Positions 17,397 through 26,880 are shown, counted from the stretch's first letter. The stretch is 64,000 bases of DNA from Legionella sp. PC1000 (GCF_014109805.1 NZ_CP059400.1:1458001-1522000); one strand, 5' to 3'. A program made the numbers and translations. The notes: a model not told the origin generated them from the letters alone.

Positions 17397-17663
17397 TCAC
17401 CATGTATAATACCATCCAGGGCGATAGGGATAATTTTTATATTTATAATATTTATATGGATAATACTTGTGGTGCTTATATTTATATTTTTTATGGTGAT
17501 GATATCCGGCAGGATAGTAATACCAATGATGATTTTTATAATACTTATGATACTTATGATGTTTATGATGTCCATGATGGTAAGCATAGTCATTATATGC
17601 CAAAGCAAACGGGCTTACGCTCATGAATAATACTATTAAGAGCACCTTGAATATCTTAATCAT
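17397..17663 (-). CDS. Exported His/Tyr/Lys-rich small protein
   Basis: This 88-residue product begins with a signal peptide (MIKIFKVLLIVLFMSVSPFA then LA). The mature part, about 66 residues, consists almost wholly of His, Tyr, Lys, Pro and Trp (for example HHGHHKHHKYHKYYKNHHWY). That composition suggests metal binding (Ni, Zn or Cu) or a surface-adhesive role. AAGGAG sits seven nt before the ATG. Overlapping open frames on both strands are composition artefacts of this low-complexity region. No homologue is assigned. Confidence 0.7.
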   Translation of the reverse strand: MIKIFKVLLIVLFMSVSPFALAYNDYAYHHGHHKHHKYHKYYKNHHWYYYPAGYHHHKKYKYKHHKYYPYKYYKYKNYPYRPGWYYTW

Positions 17664-17870
17664 AAAAACTCCTTTTTTATGTCTCGTGAGTATATTTTAG
17701 CTTTAATTTGCATAAAATGGAAAAAAATTAAACAATTATTTGAAATTCACTCTGTTGTTTCTTGCGAAAAGCGCTTTCTAAAATCAGGACATAACGGATG
17801 TTCATGGAAAATTTTTATAAAATAAAATTTGGACTAAAATATAAGAAATAATTAGATGATTCCTGGGGGG

Positions 17871-18072
17871 ACCCGAGGTAACGTCAGTTTTTTGATGAGA
17901 AACCTCTACTAATTTTCGCTTACGTACCGCGCTTTATGCGCGGTATCCAGGGGATATAGAAATGTTCCGCGGCATCTTAACATATAGTTATGGATACCGC
18001 GCATAAAGCGCGGTAGGTAGAGAAATTTAAGTGGTAGAAATTTAAAATGAAAAACTGCTATCCCTCAGGGGG
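17871..18072. repeat. Palindromic intergenic element, copy 1
   Basis: Two perfect hairpins with arms TACCGCGC/GCGCGGTA sit at 17925-17945 and 17995-18015, around a 49-bp centre. Outer ends carry complementary CGAGGTAACGTCAG and CTATCCCTCAGGG-like segments. It occupies most of the space between the His/Tyr-rich gene and the S9 peptidase. The other part of this 541-bp gap (17664-17870) holds nothing recognisable. Confidence 0.85.
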
Positions 18073-18204
18073 CTTTATTTTAAAATATTCTTAAGAATGA
18101 TGATTTATCTATGCTCATAGGGTCCGGGAGTGTAAATTAATAGAACATAATTCCGGAGAATTAAGTAAGAGATGAAGTTCCAATTTTCTTAAAGGAAAAT
18201 TATT

Positions 18205-20190
18205 TTGGAAAAAGAGTGTTCCTATCTTCAGCTTATTCTAGTGATGTTATTTTCCATTTTTTGCGTAAATGGATGGTCTTCTTCTCAGAGACTACCGCTT
18301 TTGAGCGATTTTATGCGAATTAAGACAGTCAGTGAACCTGATATGTCACGAGATGGAAAATGGGTAGTTTATACAGTAGAAGAAAATGTTAGCAAAATAG
18401 ATGCAGTAAGCAATATTTGGGTAGTATCCTACGATGGTAAAATATCAAAGCAACTAACGAATGATAAAAAAAATAGCAGTTCTTTACCCAAATGGAGTCC
18501 TGATGGCCAATGGATTGCTTTTTTATTAGAGAATGATGAAGCGAGCAGCCTTCAATTATTTAACAGACAAAGCGGACAAATTATACAATTAACAAATCGC
18601 CTGTATGATGTGAGTGATTTTGCTTGGTCTCCTGATTCCCAAAGTATTGCTTTTATCGCCAGTGAATCAAAGGAAAAGGATACCAACAATGCCCCCATAG
18701 TCATCACAAGATATCTTTTTAAAAAAGATACAGAGGGTTATCTTGGCGAAAAAAGAGCGCATCTTTATCGCGTAGCGCTCCAAAACAAACAAATTGAGTT
18801 ATTGACTCCAGGTCTTTATGATGAATGGGCCCCAGCCTGGTCTCCTAATGGAAATTACATTGCTTTTATTTCTAAACGAGGAACTAAACCGGATAGGAGT
18901 TACAATTCAGATGTGTATGTAATAAGCAACAAACCTGGAAGTAAAGCGATACAATTGACCCGTTTTCCAGGAGGTGCAATGGATCCTGATTGGGAATCCA
19001 CTCCCGCATGGAACCCTAATAGCTCTCAAATAGCTTTTTTAAGCTTTAATAATAAGTCACCTATCTATGCTCCCACGCAATTAGCGGTTGTTGGATTGGC
19101 CAGTCATAAGGAGCAGATTATTGCCCCTATAGATCGCTGGTTTACCAAACCTAAATGGTCTGAAGATGGTAAAAAAATATATGCGCTGATTGAGACAAGC
19201 AGAACTACTCATCTTAGTGAAATTGATGTCGCTACCGGTGCTGTCAGAGAATTAACTAAAGGTGAGCAAGTTGATAGTGAATTTTCAATAGGGCAACAAC
19301 ATATAGTAATTGTTTCCTCTGATGATCAACATCCACCAGAACTGTTTGCAGTAGAAAATACGTTAAGACCATTAACCCACCATAATCAAAAACTTTTAGA
19401 TGAAGTACTATTTCGTCCCTTGGAAAACATTGAATTTAAAAGTTCTGATGGAACCTTAATCGAAGGTTTATTGCTCAAGCCTGCATATTATAAACCTGGA
19501 AAACAATATCCCGCATTTTTAAATTTACATGGAGGGCCTGTTTACCAATTCGGCCATGAGTTCAATTTTGACTGGCAGTGGCTCGCTGCTCAAGGATATA
19601 CCATTATAGCTCCTAATCCGCGGGGAAGCTCTGGAAAAGGATTTAATTTTTCCAATGCCATTAAAGCTGACTGGGGAAACCTAGATGTCAAAGATGTCCT
19701 TGCTTCTGTGGATTATGCAATTAAGAAAGGTATCGTCGATCCCAATAAATTGGCTGTAGGAGGCTGGAGTTATGGAGGCATGCTTACTAATTACGTTATT
19801 GCAAGTACTCCACGTTTTAAAGCGGCGATTAGCGGAGCTGGAACCGGTAGTATTTTGGGAAACTATGGTCAGGATCAATATACTTTAGATTATGAGTCTG
19901 AATTAGGAAAACCTTGGTTAAATACTCAAATTTACCTAAAGCTTAGTTACCCTTTAATGAAGGCAAATAAGATTAAAACACCTACTTTGTTTATGTGTGC
20001 CAGTTTGGATTTTAACATGCCATGTGTTGGTTCCGAACAATTATATCAGGCCTTAAAATCACTGAATATACCGACACAATTGATCATTTATCCCGAGCAA
20101 TACCACACGCTTGATAGACCGGATTTTCAAATAGACCGTTTGCAACGATTTAAAGATTGGATGGATTTATATCTTAAAAAGACTAATTAA
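18205..20190 (+). CDS. S9-family prolyl oligopeptidase / acylaminoacyl peptidase
   Basis: The 661-residue protein has a signal-peptide-like start, an N-terminal beta-propeller with TolB-type repeats (MSRDGKWVVYT, WSPDGQWIAF, WSPDSQSIAFI, WSPNGNYIAFI), and a C-terminal alpha/beta hydrolase. The catalytic set is S522 (GGWSYGGML), D602 (ASLDFNMP) and H634 (QYHTLDRP). The enzyme cleaves short peptides, probably in the periplasm or outside. Translation is proposed to start at TTG, seven nt after AAAGGAAA, because no ATG lies before the signal sequence. It is monocistronic; the next gene converges 16 bp away. Confidence 0.85.
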   Translation: MEKECSYLQLILVMLFSIFCVNGWSSSQRLPLLSDFMRIKTVSEPDMSRDGKWVVYTVEENVSKIDAVSNIWVVSYDGKISKQLTNDKKNSSSLPKWSPDGQWIAFLLENDEASSLQLFNRQSGQIIQLTNRLYDVSDFAWSPDSQSIAFIASESKEKDTNNAPIVITRYLFKKDTEGYLGEKRAHLYRVALQNKQIELLTPGLYDEWAPAWSPNGNYIAFISKRGTKPDRSYNSDVYVISNKPGSKAIQLTRFPGGAMDPDWESTPAWNPNSSQIAFLSFNNKSPIYAPTQLAVVGLASHKEQIIAPIDRWFTKPKWSEDGKKIYALIETSRTTHLSEIDVATGAVRELTKGEQVDSEFSIGQQHIVIVSSDDQHPPELFAVENTLRPLTHHNQKLLDEVLFRPLENIEFKSSDGTLIEGLLLKPAYYKPGKQYPAFLNLHGGPVYQFGHEFNFDWQWLAAQGYTIIAPNPRGSSGKGFNFSNAIKADWGNLDVKDVLASVDYAIKKGIVDPNKLAVGGWSYGGMLTNYVIASTPRFKAAISGAGTGSILGNYGQDQYTLDYESELGKPWLNTQIYLKLSYPLMKANKIKTPTLFMCASLDFNMPCVGSEQLYQALKSLNIPTQLIIYPEQYHTLDRPDFQIDRLQRFKDWMDLYLKKTN

Positions 20191-20206
20191 TAAATTAGGC
20201 TACTAG

Positions 20207-20767
20207 TTATAAGGTATTGCATTCTAAATTGGATTTCATATGAAAAACATCAACTAAAACATCTTTAAAATGTGTTCTTTTCAAGTGCTCCATCCCAACT
20301 TTTTGTACCACCTTCTTTGAAGCAATATTATCTATTTGAATAATAGAAATTAAATGTGTCAGGCCTAACTGTTTAAATGCATAGTCTCTTATAGCTTTGG
20401 CTGCTTCAGTAGCAATTCCTTTACCCCAGGAAGCCCGCTCGAGCCGATATCCAAGTTCAATATATAATTCTCCATCAACGGTTTGCTCTAATAAGCCACA
20501 AAAACCAAGGAGATTTTTATTGTCTTTCAGTGTAAGTGCTAATAGGCCAAAGCCTTGCTCTTTATATGAAGCTATCCATGACATCATTTGCTGTTGTACT
20601 GTTTCTCTATCAAGAGGTTTTCCTGTACCTATAAAACGCATTACTTCTGAATCCGCACATATTAACGAAAAATGATCTAAATCAGCTAAAGTAAAGGGAC
20701 GAAGTAATAATCGTTCTGTTTCAATTTTAAGATTGGGATCAAATGTTCTTACTGAGGTAGCTTTCAT
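20207..20767 (-). CDS. GNAT N-acetyltransferase (RimJ/RimL type)
   Basis: This 186-residue protein has the standard GNAT layout. It opens with TERLLLRPFTLADLD at 17-31 and has a central beta-bulge region GELYIELGYRLERASWGKG. The pyrophosphate loop is SWGKGIATEA, about 110-119, and the C-terminal block is IDNIASKKVVQKVGM. The family acetylates N-termini of proteins, amino groups on small molecules or antibiotics; the acceptor here cannot be told. It converges with the S9 peptidase and has no operon partner. Confidence 0.85.
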   Translation of the reverse strand: MKATSVRTFDPNLKIETERLLLRPFTLADLDHFSLICADSEVMRFIGTGKPLDRETVQQQMMSWIASYKEQGFGLLALTLKDNKNLLGFCGLLEQTVDGELYIELGYRLERASWGKGIATEAAKAIRDYAFKQLGLTHLISIIQIDNIASKKVVQKVGMEHLKRTHFKDVLVDVFHMKSNLECNTL

Positions 20768-20960
20768 TTAAAATTCTTTTTATGGAGGTTCCCTTAATTC
20801 TAAATTGTCTATTTGATTTTTTCATCCCCTATCCCGGCAGCTAAAAATTAAACTAATTTAATTTATCCTAAAATAGGACGAGCTGAGTTTAAAAATGCGA
20901 TGTGCTTTAGTATCATGCGCGCTAATCTTGGGTAGGGTATTAATTATTCGAGGGATTAAA

Positions 20961-21431
20961 ATGAGAACTCCAATTACAATTCGTTCTGCGGCTATAAAAT
21001 ATTATCAAACAGCAAAAGTTAAACTGGATAATTCAGAAATTGACAGTAATGAAGTCAAAGAAGCAATCGAAGATTTTAATAATGCAATCAATAAAATTAT
21101 GGAATTACAAGAAATTGCCAAAGTAGAAGGGTTAAACAGCCAATATTATTTTACTGCTGAAGATTATAGACTTTTAAGTCTTGCTTCTATTGGTATCGCA
21201 CGCTCCTATGATAAAGTAACCAACGGAGTACAACGAGGTGATATTGACTATAGATTAGAGATGGCAACCCGTTATTTAGAGTTAGCAACTAAGGATCTCA
21301 TTGCCGATCACCTAACCCAAAATAAACAAGAATCGCCACATGTGGCGCTTTCCATGTTAAAAACATCCCCGTCATCAAATTCTTTAGTACACGATACATT
21401 AGAGTCTTCGATCAAATACGAATTGAAATGA
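20961..21431 (+). CDS. Helical protein, unknown function
   Basis: The ATG at 20961 is chosen because GAGGGAT lies seven nt before it; a longer frame from 20895 has no such site. The 156-residue product is soluble, mainly helical, without Cys, signal or membrane segment. It resembles TPR-like helical pairs in places (ATRYLELATKDLIADHL). No family recognised. It is 91 bp upstream of the response-regulator cyclase and could be cotranscribed with it. Confidence 0.6.
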   Translation: MRTPITIRSAAIKYYQTAKVKLDNSEIDSNEVKEAIEDFNNAINKIMELQEIAKVEGLNSQYYFTAEDYRLLSLASIGIARSYDKVTNGVQRGDIDYRLEMATRYLELATKDLIADHLTQNKQESPHVALSMLKTSPSSNSLVHDTLESSIKYELK

Positions 21432-21522
21432 AGTTTCTTAAACTTCTATAACTAAAACTGGTCAAAGTAACATCCTATAGACTATAAATATCTATAGGGT
21501 ACATTTTGCTTCTAGAGTTTTT

Positions 21523-22614
21523 ATGGATAAAAAATATAATATCCTTTATGTTGATGATGAAACGAATAATCTTACCGCTTTCGTCGCAACATTTCGTCGT
21601 CAATTTAATGTGTTTACAGCCACTTCAGGACGCGAAGGTATGGATATTATGCGCCAAAATAATATTCAAATTGTTATTACAGACCAAAGAATGCCAGAAA
21701 TGACCGGGGTACAATTTTTGGAATCGATTATTCCTGAGTATCCCAACACCATTCGTATGATTTTAACGGGTTTTACTGATGTTGAAGCAATTATTAAGGC
21801 GATCAATACAGGTCGAGTATTTCGCTATATTACTAAACCCTGGGATCCAATTGAGTTAAAGATAAATATTGATACCGGCCTGAAGATGCTGGGCCTTGAA
21901 GAGGAGCGTTTGTCTTTAATTGAAAAACTGAATCAAGAAGTTCTTTATCAAAAACGGATTTTAGAATTGTTTCAAAAATACGTACCTAAAAATATAGTCG
22001 ATGAAATTTTAAATGATCAGGGGGATAACTCACTTATTCGCGGTGAATACCGTATTATTTCTGCCATGTTTGCAGACATACGCCAATTTACCTCGATATC
22101 AGATAAGTTGGGGCCTGTGAAATCTGTGGATGTACTCAATGCTTATTTTGAATTAATGAGTCAAAAAATACGGGACTATCATGGCAGTGTTAATAAATTA
22201 ATTGGTGATGGAATCCTAGCTTTATTCGGTGCACCTGTTTCGCATATCGATAACCAGTTGAATGCGGTACTTGCAGGATTAGCAATGCTCGATGCGTTGA
22301 ATGAGTTTAATGACAAATACCGTGGTGAAATAGGTCGTGATATCGCTATAGGAATTGGTATTAATACGGGAGAGGTAATCGCAGGTAATGTAGGTACTAG
22401 TGAACATATGGAATACACTGTGATCGGCGACACCGTAAATATTGCATCACGCATAGAGTGCCTTACTAAAGACAATCCCAATACTTTATTGATTAGTGAA
22501 ACGACTTATAAACCTATTGCAAATGAAATTCTGGTTGAAGAAATAGGGCCCCAGGTAATTAAAGGTAAAGAGGGAAAAATCAAGCTTTATAGAGTGCTTG
22601 GTAAGAAAACATGA
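21523..22614 (+). CDS. Response regulator fused to class III adenylate/guanylate cyclase
   Basis: Residues 1-120 form a receiver domain: acidic pair D11-D12, phospho-acceptor D54 (VITDQRMPEMTG) and TKPWD with the conserved Lys near 104. A helical linker (120-155) leads to a class III cyclase domain (about 165-345). That domain has the metal ligands in FADIRQFT and KLIGDGILALFG, and the transition-state Asn and Arg in GDTVNIASRIE. It makes cAMP or cGMP when phosphorylated. Its stop overlaps the ATG of the MASE1 histidine kinase by four bases (ATGA), so the two form a translationally coupled two-component pair. Confidence 0.9.
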   Translation: MDKKYNILYVDDETNNLTAFVATFRRQFNVFTATSGREGMDIMRQNNIQIVITDQRMPEMTGVQFLESIIPEYPNTIRMILTGFTDVEAIIKAINTGRVFRYITKPWDPIELKINIDTGLKMLGLEEERLSLIEKLNQEVLYQKRILELFQKYVPKNIVDEILNDQGDNSLIRGEYRIISAMFADIRQFTSISDKLGPVKSVDVLNAYFELMSQKIRDYHGSVNKLIGDGILALFGAPVSHIDNQLNAVLAGLAMLDALNEFNDKYRGEIGRDIAIGIGINTGEVIAGNVGTSEHMEYTVIGDTVNIASRIECLTKDNPNTLLISETTYKPIANEILVEEIGPQVIKGKEGKIKLYRVLGKKT

Positions 22615-24395
22615 ACCTTAATTCCATAAAAACGTGGCGGTTTTGGTATCAGAATATAATTACAGTTTTTTTATACACCATAAGCGGGTTTGCAAGTAAT
22701 ATTTGGGTCATTCCAAATACAATGGTGACACCCCTTTGGCTTCCCTCAGGCGTTGCACTATCTATGGTTCTTTGGTATGGGAATCACGTTTTTTTCGGGG
22801 TAGTTGCTGCTGAAATAATTGTTACTGCGGTACTAGGTAATTTGCTGTCCTGGGAGAACTGGGTTGCGTCTACAATCATAGGAATTGGTGCTGGATTACA
22901 GGCAGTCTGGGCCGCTCAATTTATTCAATATTATACTCGGACTAAAACCCCATTTTATACCGTCAGAGATGTTTTAATTTTTACATTCGGGGGTGATTTC
23001 CTCTTTTCCCTTGTCAGTTGCACCATTGGTATTATTTCGCTGACGCTATTTGGCTTAATTAAACCAGAACAAATTCTGAATAATTGGTTTGTTTGGTGGA
23101 TTGGGGATGCTGTAGGTATTATTGTGATCACACCGCTTATCCTGACCTGGTACCAAAGTAAACTCACTTTCAATGTGAAGCTATTTCTTGAGTATGCGCT
23201 CTTAGTCGTTTTATTAGGTTGTACTATGAGTATGATCTATATGTTGCATTATCCTTTAGCTTATATCTTGCTGCCTTTCTGTGTATGGTCTGCCGTACGT
23301 TTCAGTACTCGATTAGCAACAATCATGGCATTTTTAATATCGATTTCTGTGCTCTGGCTTGAGATACATGGCTATAAGGAATTTGATTTTGCTAATATTT
23401 CAACCAGTCTATTATTTTTACAAGCGTTTGTTGCAGTTATATTCTTTACTACCTTAATCTTGTCCGCCGTGATTACGGAACGCAAAAAAGCACAAGAAGA
23501 ACTACTGCAAGCAAATATTGAGTTGGAATCACGTGTGGAACAACGTACACGCGATCTTAATGAAAAAAACATCCAGCTCAATCATGCGTTAGATACGTTA
23601 AAACAGGCAGAGACCCAACTCATTCAATCGGAAAAAATGTCTTCTTTAGGGGTATTAACTGCAGGAATTGCACATGAAATTAACAATCCGGTTAATTTTA
23701 TTTCTGCCAATATTGGCCCATTAAAAAATGATATCGAAGACATTGTGCAATTGTTAAATAAATATGGTGAAATTACTCCTGAAACATTAATAAAAGAAAA
23801 GTTACAGGAAATCGCAAAATATAGCGACGACATTGATCTGTCTTTTACCCTACAGGAAACGCATAATTTACTTGATGGCATTGAAGAAGGCGCACGACGT
23901 ACAGCAAATATTGTGAAAGATTTACGTACTTTTTCTCGGCTTGATGAAGGAGAGAAGAAGCACGTTAATATTCATGACAACATCGACTCTACATTAACGT
24001 TATTGCACAATCAATTTCGCGATCGAATTACCATCAATAAAAACTATAGTGATATTCCCGAAGTAGAATGTTTTCCAGGGAAAATCAATCAAGTATTTAT
24101 GAATATTCTTACAAATGCAGTGCATGCAATCCCGGAACAGGGAGAAATTACTATTACAACCAGTAAGAGAAATGATCGCATTTTAATTAGTATTCGTGAT
24201 ACAGGGACTGGGATGAGTAAGGAAACAATAGCAAGGATTTTTGAACCTTTTTTTACTACTAAACCCGTTGGCAAAGGGACAGGTTTGGGTTTGTCCATTT
24301 CATACAGTATTGTTCAAGAACATCATGGAACTATTTCAATTAACAGTGTCAAAGGAAAAGGAAGTGAATTTATTATTACTCTGCCCATCAAATAG
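22611..24395 (+). CDS. MASE1-domain hybrid-free histidine kinase
   Basis: The 594-residue protein has about eight membrane helices in residues 10-290, matching MASE1 (TPLWLPSGVALSMVLWYGN is typical). A coiled coil follows (EELLQANIELESRVEQRTRD), then a HisKA region with phospho-acceptor H355 (GIAHEINNPVNF). A HATPase domain closes it (NILTNAVHAIP, DTGTGM, GKGTGLGLSI). The ligand of MASE1 sensors is unknown. Four-base overlap with the receiver-cyclase gene indicates that this kinase phosphorylates it, linking a membrane signal to cyclic nucleotide production. Confidence 0.9.
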   Translation: MNLNSIKTWRFWYQNIITVFLYTISGFASNIWVIPNTMVTPLWLPSGVALSMVLWYGNHVFFGVVAAEIIVTAVLGNLLSWENWVASTIIGIGAGLQAVWAAQFIQYYTRTKTPFYTVRDVLIFTFGGDFLFSLVSCTIGIISLTLFGLIKPEQILNNWFVWWIGDAVGIIVITPLILTWYQSKLTFNVKLFLEYALLVVLLGCTMSMIYMLHYPLAYILLPFCVWSAVRFSTRLATIMAFLISISVLWLEIHGYKEFDFANISTSLLFLQAFVAVIFFTTLILSAVITERKKAQEELLQANIELESRVEQRTRDLNEKNIQLNHALDTLKQAETQLIQSEKMSSLGVLTAGIAHEINNPVNFISANIGPLKNDIEDIVQLLNKYGEITPETLIKEKLQEIAKYSDDIDLSFTLQETHNLLDGIEEGARRTANIVKDLRTFSRLDEGEKKHVNIHDNIDSTLTLLHNQFRDRITINKNYSDIPEVECFPGKINQVFMNILTNAVHAIPEQGEITITTSKRNDRILISIRDTGTGMSKETIARIFEPFFTTKPVGKGTGLGLSISYSIVQEHHGTISINSVKGKGSEFIITLPIK

Positions 24396-24473
24396 CTTTC
24401 ACTGAACTGGGTATAAAGTGATGAAACGTTCTTTCTTAAATCTGCTGTGTATTTACACAATGTTTTGCTTAAA

Positions 24474-25208
24474 CTATTTACCAAAATATTTATTATAAAG
24501 AGTTAAATAAGTTCCATCAGTTTCTATTTGTAATAAGGCTTTATTAATTTTATCAATGATAGGAGCATTCTTTTTAAGCGCAATTATTCCATATCCATTT
24601 CCCGTAACAATAGGGTTCCCTATAAGTTGAAAGCCATCTATGGTTTTGTTGAGTAATAGATATCTGGCAACATGTTCATTCAATAAAGCGGCATCAACCT
24701 CTCGATTGCTTACAGCTTGTATTAATGCCGTAACTTGGGAATATGTTTTAATGTTTTTTTGGGATGTATAATTAGGGAGAATATTATACTGGAACGAAGT
24801 TGCTTGAAGCGCCCCAATTTTTTTATCTTTAATATCCTCTGTTGAATTGATATTTGAACCTTTTAATACTACAAATTGTCCTCTACTTGTCATATAAGGC
24901 AGACTGAATATGTAGTCTCCTGACTCAGTCGAGGAAATAGGACTTGGTAACGTGGTAATGTCTATAACCCCATCATTTAAATCTTTGAACTGTGAGTTCA
25001 AATCGGTTCCTTTGAAGGTACAGGTTGCATTAATGCGTTTGCATATTTCATTCATCAGGTCGATACTGAAACCAAAAAAGTGATTGTCTACATCTGCTGA
25101 TGAAAAAGGAGGCGCAAATTTTAAAACACCCACAATGAGTTGATCGCTGTAGGCAAAGATACCGTGGAACAAGAGGGTTATAAAAACAATTTGCCTAATT
25201 AGCTTCAT
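24474..25208 (-). CDS. Periplasmic solute-binding protein, amino-acid ABC type (SBP_bac_3)
   Basis: The 244-residue precursor has a signal peptide ending at about residue 21 (IFAYS) and then the family-3 solute-binding fold. Typical segments are LIVGVLKFAPPFSS, GFSIDLMNEICKRI, LNDGVIDI, and EVDAALLNE toward the C-terminus. AAAGGATG lies before the ATG. There is no permease or ATPase next to it, so it either works with a distant transporter or is a sensor-type orphan. It lies 57 bp downstream of the cytochrome c gene on the same strand. Confidence 0.85.
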   Translation of the reverse strand: MKLIRQIVFITLLFHGIFAYSDQLIVGVLKFAPPFSSADVDNHFFGFSIDLMNEICKRINATCTFKGTDLNSQFKDLNDGVIDITTLPSPISSTESGDYIFSLPYMTSRGQFVVLKGSNINSTEDIKDKKIGALQATSFQYNILPNYTSQKNIKTYSQVTALIQAVSNREVDAALLNEHVARYLLLNKTIDGFQLIGNPIVTGNGYGIIALKKNAPIIDKINKALLQIETDGTYLTLYNKYFGK

Positions 25209-25265
25209 GCTATTTATCCATCCTTTGCATATTAAAACTCTAGTTTGTCAGGAGCGGGTTGTCAA

Positions 25266-26108
25266 TTAGCATTGTTTTTTTATATTCATATACGCAAAGA
25301 ACTGAATCAAATCATCCAGATCCTTGTCGGATAAAGACTGTTTATCTGAACCGCTCATTCGTCCTTGTGGAAGTGAACGAACTGATTTGGGATCACGAAT
25401 AAATTTTTTTAATTGGGTTATGTTCGGATAATAATCTAATGGATTTTTCGGACAGTTCAAATCCGGACCAATCTTACTTTTTCCAAAGTGATTCATCATG
25501 TGGCAACCTTCACAATGACTAATATAAATTTTATATCCATTAGCAATGGATGAATTTGTTGTTTCGGGAGGAGCAAGAACCTGTTGATAATTGAATTTTC
25601 GAATAATCTTTACCGTAATAACACTCCATGCCCAATATTCATTTGATATATAGGAGCGTTTAGGATAAAGCCAAATAATTTCATAAGGACCTGCAGTAAG
25701 TCCCGTATGATTATCAATTATTGGCCATTTTGACGCAGGTTCTATAGCCAACATCGCGATGGAGGCATTCTTACTGCAATCCATGATTTTAAGTGCCGGT
25801 ACATAGACATGAAAATTATCTTTGGCTATGAATTCGACGATATCGTGTTGTCTAATGTGAAAGGGGGCAAGCAGTTTGCATAAGGGGATCACTTTATGAT
25901 GCATGATTTTGTTTGGGTAGGCTCGATCATTGTTAATAGTGACTTGGGTAAGATCTGGATGAGACAACAAAGCAGAGTTAGTTAGAGTGAATGATTGTTC
26001 CGGAGTAATAATACGAAGTGTGGCATATGATGATTCGGTTGCGGTAAAAGCAGTTTCCCATATCAGCCAGATACTAGCCAATAAAAGAATACATTTCAGT
26101 CCCTTCAC
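25266..26108 (-). CDS. Exported cytochrome c with N-terminal molybdopterin-oxidase-like domain
   Basis: Translation starts at GTG behind AGGAGT. A signal peptide is followed by about 150 residues resembling part of the sulfite-oxidase/YedY type fold (SFTLTNSALLSHPDLTQVTI; AGPYEIIWLYPKR) and then a single-haem cytochrome c domain. In that domain CEGCH is near residue 200, and the axial Met is probably in GRMSGSDKQSLSDKDLDDL. It is a periplasmic electron carrier or the electron-transfer part of an oxidase. The cofactor Cys of true molybdenum enzymes is not obvious, so the N-terminal domain may be a remnant or a structural module; this part of the call is tentative. Confidence 0.7.
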   Translation of the reverse strand: MKGLKCILLLASIWLIWETAFTATESSYATLRIITPEQSFTLTNSALLSHPDLTQVTINNDRAYPNKIMHHKVIPLCKLLAPFHIRQHDIVEFIAKDNFHVYVPALKIMDCSKNASIAMLAIEPASKWPIIDNHTGLTAGPYEIIWLYPKRSYISNEYWAWSVITVKIIRKFNYQQVLAPPETTNSSIANGYKIYISHCEGCHMMNHFGKSKIGPDLNCPKNPLDYYPNITQLKKFIRDPKSVRSLPQGRMSGSDKQSLSDKDLDDLIQFFAYMNIKKQC

Positions 26109-26274
26109 GTTAACTCCTGGCTTTTAATTGTTTTATTTAAATACAACCAAATTACTTTTACACAGATGTGGAAATTTTTCCAGAAAAATAAAATAGGTTT
26201 GTTGCCACGACTTGATCCAATTTTGCAGAACCGTAGCTTGGCCGCTTCCAGCTGAATCTTACCAACCCAGCTCT

Positions 26275-26842
26275 ACTCCTACCTCCCGCGCTTTATGCTG
26301 CGGTATCCAGAGGATCTTGCTCTAGAAATACTCAGCGGCATCTTAAAATATCGTTCTGGATACCGCGCATAAAGCGCGGTACGTAGGAAAGCAGTACGTA
26401 GAGAAATTTAAATCATGATAAATTTAAAAAACTGACGATCGTTCAGGGTCTGTTTACCTGAGGTATCGTCAATTTTGAGAAACCTCCACTAAATTTTTCG
26501 CCTACCTACCGCGCTTAATTTCTTCGTCTACGTACCGCGCTTTATGCGCGGTATCCAGGAGATCTTGCTATAGAAATGCTCAGCGGCATCTTAAAATATC
26601 GTTCTGGATACCGCGCATAAAGCGCGGTACGTAGGAAAGCAGTACGTAGAGAAATTTAAATCAGTACGTAGAGAAACTTAAGTGGTACATGATAAATTTA
26701 AAAAACTGACGATCGTTCAGGGTCTGTTTCCCTGAGGTATCGTCAGTTTTGAGAAACCTCCACTAAATTTTTCGCCTACCTACCGTGCTTAATTTCTTCG
26801 TCTACGTACCGCGCTTTATGCGCGGTATCCAGAAGATCTTGG
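26275..26842. repeat. Palindromic element, two full tandem copies plus one truncated copy
   Basis: Copy 1 covers about 26275-26452, copy 2 about 26456-26725, and copy 3 from about 26731 stops after its first hairpin at 26842. Copies 1 and 2 share the TACCGCGC/GCGCGGTA hairpins, the centre AGATCTTGCT...GCGGCATCTTAAAA, and the flank AAACTGACGATCGTTCAGGG; copy 3 has only the start. Copy 2 has an internal duplication of the CAGTACGTAGAGAAA segment. The array fills half of the 1022-bp gap between the cytochrome and acid phosphatase genes. Confidence 0.85.
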
Positions 26843-26849
26843 CTAAACA

Positions 26850-26880
26850 CTGGACCCCGCGGACAAGCCTCGGGGCGTAG
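26850..26880 (-). repeat. Short dispersed motif GAGGCTTGTCCGCGGG
   Basis: On the minus strand this reads CTACGCCCCGAGGCTTGTCC followed by GCGGGGTCCAG. A close relative occurs at 48994-49024 and a partial one at 56741-56760. Here it abuts the truncated third copy of the palindromic element. From 26881 to 27130 I see nothing that I can name, apart from a CTGTCTACGCGGGATGACAG segment typical of dispersed intergenic repeats. Confidence 0.5.

Noticed and set aside
17378-17630. Overlapping open frames on both strands around the His/Tyr-rich gene
   Set aside because: They arise from the low-complexity codons. Only the frame with signal peptide and ribosome binding site is credible.
26275-26842. A CRISPR-like array
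   Set aside because: The repeats are long, palindromic and have conserved, not variable, centres. No cas genes are present.
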